Assembly: GCA_030623035.1 (NCBI GenBank)
Contig: JAUXFK010000148.1
Coordinates: forward strand, 1-7,486
Source of the DNA: Deltaproteobacteria bacterium
Lineage (GTDB): Bacteria; Desulfobacterota; UBA8473
Length of the DNA stretch: 7,486 nt
Direction of reading: 5' to 3'
The first letter of the stretch is position 1; each line of letters opens with the position of its first letter. This document shows, piece after piece, positions 5,428 to 7,486 of the stretch. The notes under the pieces are model-generated. The model did not search any database. It saw only the letters and a program-made list of their open reading frames with translations, and was not told where the DNA came from. The position numbers were made by a program, and so were the translations under genes.

Positions 5428-6681
5428 ATGAAGATAGACCATATATTAAGACAATGGGCCCTTGATGAGAACTTTCTCTATGGCAGGATGTCATTTATTT
5501 GTGGTCCTCGCCAGATTGGTAAAACTACGCTTGCCCAAAACCATCTTGAACGAGTCAACCAGAGTGGGAACTATCATAACTGGGATAGCCTTTCTCTCAG
5601 ACAGAGATTTGCGTCCAATCCGTTATTCTTCATTGAAAATATTCCCCTGCCATTGCCACATGGAGTCAAACGACCGGCAGGAGACCGTCAATGTATAGTA
5701 TTTGATGAGATCAATAAATATCCACAATGGAAAAACATCCTGAAGGGTTATTACGATGAGTGGAAAAACAGCATTAATTTTGTGATCACTGGGAGCGCCC
5801 GTCTCGATTATTTACGTCATTCCGGCGACAGCCTGGTGGGAAGATATTTTTTATTCAGAATGAATCCGTTACATCCCAATGATCTGACGGGAGCTATCCT
5901 GAGTAGTGATTCAGCCTGGCATCCTAAGTCGCCTTTGATTCCCTTTAATGATCCTGATAAGACTTTTCAGGAAGCGACCACTCATCTCTATAATCTCACT
6001 GGATTCCCTGAACCCTTAAGTATTGGAACAAAAGATTTTTATGAACGCTGGAAGGATAATCATATCTCATTGATTACCAGCGAAGATGTCCGGGATCTTT
6101 CCAGAATAGTGAATATTCAAAAATTGCAGACCCTTGTCTTTCTTCTCCCTGAACGAGTGGGTTCCCCACTGAGTTTAAATAACTTAAGGAAGATCCTGGA
6201 CTGCGCTCACGGATCTGTTCAAAATTGGCTAGAGGCTTTGAAAAAGGTATATATCGTATTTGATATCGCACCATACTTTGTTCGATTGACTAGATCTGTT
6301 CGGAAGGAACATAAGTATTACTTCTGGGATTGGGGTCTGCTTGAAGATTGGGGGGAAAGGTTTGAAAATTTTTTAGCAGTCAAATTGCAACGAGCGGTTT
6401 CCACCTGGAATGAATGGGGGAAAGGGGCCTATCAACTGATGTACATCCGAACCAAAGACGGGCGGGAAGTTGATTTCGTAATTACTGAGAGAGATAGACC
6501 CTATATTCTCGTCGAATCTAAAAGGACTGACAGAGACTTGGCGCCTGGCTTAAGATATTTCAAAGATAGGATTCAAGCTCCTATGGCTTTTCAGGTGATA
6601 GAAACACCCGGTTATCTCAAACAGGTAGACAGGGGTGTTTTTGTTATTGGTCTGGATCGCTTTTTGCAAATTTTACCCTGA
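5428..6681 (+). CDS. AAA_14 / DUF4143 family ATPase with PD-(D/E)XK-like C-terminus (417 aa)
   Basis: A full-length member of the COG1373-type ATPases. The N-terminal AAA_14 domain shows Walker A GPRQIGKTT (26-34), Walker B CIVFDEI (89-95) and a sensor-1-like TGSARLDYLR (121-130), followed by SGDSLVGRY with the conserved Gly-Arg. A linker with a winged-helix-like segment (about 230-290) follows. The C-terminal DUF4143 region carries a restriction-nuclease-like triad: Glu313 (RFENFLA), Asp349 (GREVDFV) and Glu363-x-Lys365 (VESKR). The cellular role of the family is unclear; members are abundant, often strain-variable and found near mobile DNA. No antitoxin or nuclease partner is adjacent. ATG 5428 lacks a clear SD and follows a small hairpin, so expression may be low. 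The gene looks intact. Confidence 0.88.
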   Translation: MKIDHILRQWALDENFLYGRMSFICGPRQIGKTTLAQNHLERVNQSGNYHNWDSLSLRQRFASNPLFFIENIPLPLPHGVKRPAGDRQCIVFDEINKYPQWKNILKGYYDEWKNSINFVITGSARLDYLRHSGDSLVGRYFLFRMNPLHPNDLTGAILSSDSAWHPKSPLIPFNDPDKTFQEATTHLYNLTGFPEPLSIGTKDFYERWKDNHISLITSEDVRDLSRIVNIQKLQTLVFLLPERVGSPLSLNNLRKILDCAHGSVQNWLEALKKVYIVFDIAPYFVRLTRSVRKEHKYYFWDWGLLEDWGERFENFLAVKLQRAVSTWNEWGKGAYQLMYIRTKDGREVDFVITERDRPYILVESKRTDRDLAPGLRYFKDRIQAPMAFQVIETPGYLKQVDRGVFVIGLDRFLQILP

Positions 6682-6722
6682 GGAATTTATGTCCAACACT
6701 CCTATTGTCTTTCAGACCCGAG

Positions 6723-6881
6723 TAGTGTCCATCCAGAAATGGCCCTTTTGCCCAATCTCTGTGTCAGGCTCAGATGTAAGGGCACATCGCAATGTGCCCC
6801 TACATGTCAATATATTCCCGTGGTTAAAATCTTCGCCTTCTTTGACCTTGAACAAAATTGCTCATTTCTGGATGGACACTA
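6723..6881. mobile_element. MITE-like element with 19-bp perfect terminal inverted repeats
   Basis: TAGTGTCCATCCAGAAATG (6723-6741) is the exact reverse complement of 6863-6881. Inverted similarity continues inward for about 14 more positions with one offset (10 of 14 matching, around TTTTG). The 159-bp interior has no credible gene. The outermost TA on each side could be the TA target duplication made by IS630/Tc1-mariner-type transposases; that family link is inference. The element lies between the ATPase and the broken LAL regulator. No transposase is encoded, so it would depend on one supplied elsewhere. A reading frame crossing it (6689-6886) is taken as fortuitous. Confidence 0.65.
6774..6805. 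repeat. internal hairpin of the MITE-like element
   Basis: ATGTAAGGGCACAT (6774-6787) and ATGTGCCCCTACAT (6792-6805) form a 14-bp stem with one A-C mismatch around a 4-nt loop CGCA. GGGCACAT/ATGTGCCC palindromes of this sort recur as interspersed repeats in many bacterial genomes, so it may be a separate repeat nested in the outer element. Confidence 0.6.
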
Positions 6882-6938
6882 AATAGGTGATCGTTTGAGT
6901 AAAGCGGATACTGAGTACCTGAACATAAGAGGTATGAG

Positions 6939-7486
6939 ATGGATAAAAGAATTCAAATATTAAACTCCAAACTTCTTATACCACGCACCTCTGACATCAT
7001 AAAAAGAGAGAGATTATATCCCCTATTGGCCGATATTCCAAAGAAGAGACTCACTACTGTAATAGCAGGGGCAGGCTATGGTAAGACTACTCTGATCGCA
7101 GAGGTCGGTAAGTATTTAGGTTTGGATACAGTTTGGTATGGTCTCGATAAATCTGACAGGGATTTTATACCCTTTCTTAGTTATCTTATTGAAGGTCTAA
7201 AGAGGTATTTCCCCGAATTAGGGGTAGAAACGCATCAAAGAATAGAAGAAGCCCAGATTTAAATGAGAAGATACATCTGTTTTTCTCATAAACTAAACCT
7301 CCTTCCAGAATGATTTTCCTGAAAGGAACTTTAACACAGTTATTTAATATATGAAAGCGAATTAGTCTACCCTGATTCACCATCTGATTTACAAACGTCC
7401 TATCGTATAAGGGCAAATTCGTTTTCTGCTGGAGCAAAGTGGTGAAACAAAAATCAGTGAAAAAGAAACTTTATCATATACTTACA
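6939..7486 (+). pseudogene. MalT/LuxR (LAL)-type regulator, truncated N-terminal fragment, decayed and running off the window
   Basis: The first 107 codons (6939-7262; SD AGAGGT at 6928-6933) read as the start of a large ATP-dependent LuxR regulator: LNSKLLIPRTSD (8-19), Walker A AGAGYGKTTL (43-52), then VWYGLDKSDRDFIPFLSYLI (65-84), the usual 'W..LD..D.D...F..YLI' run. Family members are 800-1000 aa, but a TAA at 7260-7262 stops this one. Reading on one frame over gives QILNEKIHLFFS, so loss of one T in the T-run at 7258-7260 would explain the break. That frame soon stops too, at 7289. Near the end, frame 7366-7486 resembles the family's later segment (LIHHLIYK, and LLEQSGETKISEKETLSYT, similar to '...EI.EK.L.FT'), with an in-frame stop at 7402. 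Multiple lesions suggest decay, possibly with an internal deletion. The N-terminal assignment is firm; the downstream remnants are tentative. Confidence 0.6.

Noticed and set aside
6689..6886. Plus-strand frame starting ATG 6689 with AGGA upstream
   Set aside because: Nearly all of it lies in the inverted-repeat element and its hairpin; the peptide is simply the translation of repeat DNA.
7186..7437. Minus-strand 83-codon frame at the right end
   Set aside because: It overlaps the coding part of the LAL regulator on the other strand and shows no motif I recognise. It could still hide a remnant, but this cannot be supported.

Overview
The window looks like accessory chromosome of a strictly anaerobic, sulfate-reducer or syntroph-like bacterium, most likely a Desulfobacterota ('Deltaproteobacteria') lineage. 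This is inferred from the protein families: DUF2889, DUF169, a secreted Sm/SH3-like small protein, and an ADP-forming acyl-CoA synthetase alpha-type protein. Base composition is moderately AT-rich, with SD-led starts that include some GTG codons. No rRNA, tRNA, CRISPR array or complete insertion sequence was seen.

Left part (1-2968). A 52-codon basic protein resembling a SAP/Rho-N-like helical motif (179-337) precedes a tight plus-strand cluster. The cluster holds two tandem DUF2889 paralogues (484-996 and 1000-1488), a PHP-domain metallophosphoesterase whose start overlaps the preceding stop (1482-2126), and a cysteine-rich DUF169 protein (2165-2968). Gaps are 3 nt, an overlap, and 38 nt, so this is probably one operon headed by a near-perfect Shine-Dalgarno at 471-480. 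No published pathway for this combination is known to me; it is the best candidate for an undescribed functional unit here.

Middle (2969-5349). The 205-bp gap after DUF169 carries a TTGACA-type promoter with a palindrome between its boxes, then a complex inverted-repeat leader with competing pairings. It leads into an exported Sm-like small protein (3174-3524). A convergent 59-codon CPxCG zinc-ribbon-like protein lies on the minus strand (3618-3797). Divergent from it is a 460-aa CoA-binding/succinyl-CoA-ligase-like protein (3967-5349), equivalent to the alpha subunit of ADP-forming acetyl-CoA synthetase, with no ATP-grasp beta partner nearby. A 23-codon upstream ORF may couple to it.

Right part (5350-7486). 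This has the character of mobile or decaying DNA. It contains an AAA_14/DUF4143 ATPase with a PD-(D/E)XK-like C-terminus (5428-6681). A 159-bp non-coding MITE-like element follows, with 19-bp perfect terminal inverted repeats and an internal hairpin (6723-6881). Last is the 5' end of a MalT/LuxR (LAL) type regulator that stops after 107 codons; its downstream remnants fall in other frames, so it looks like a pseudogene running off the window.
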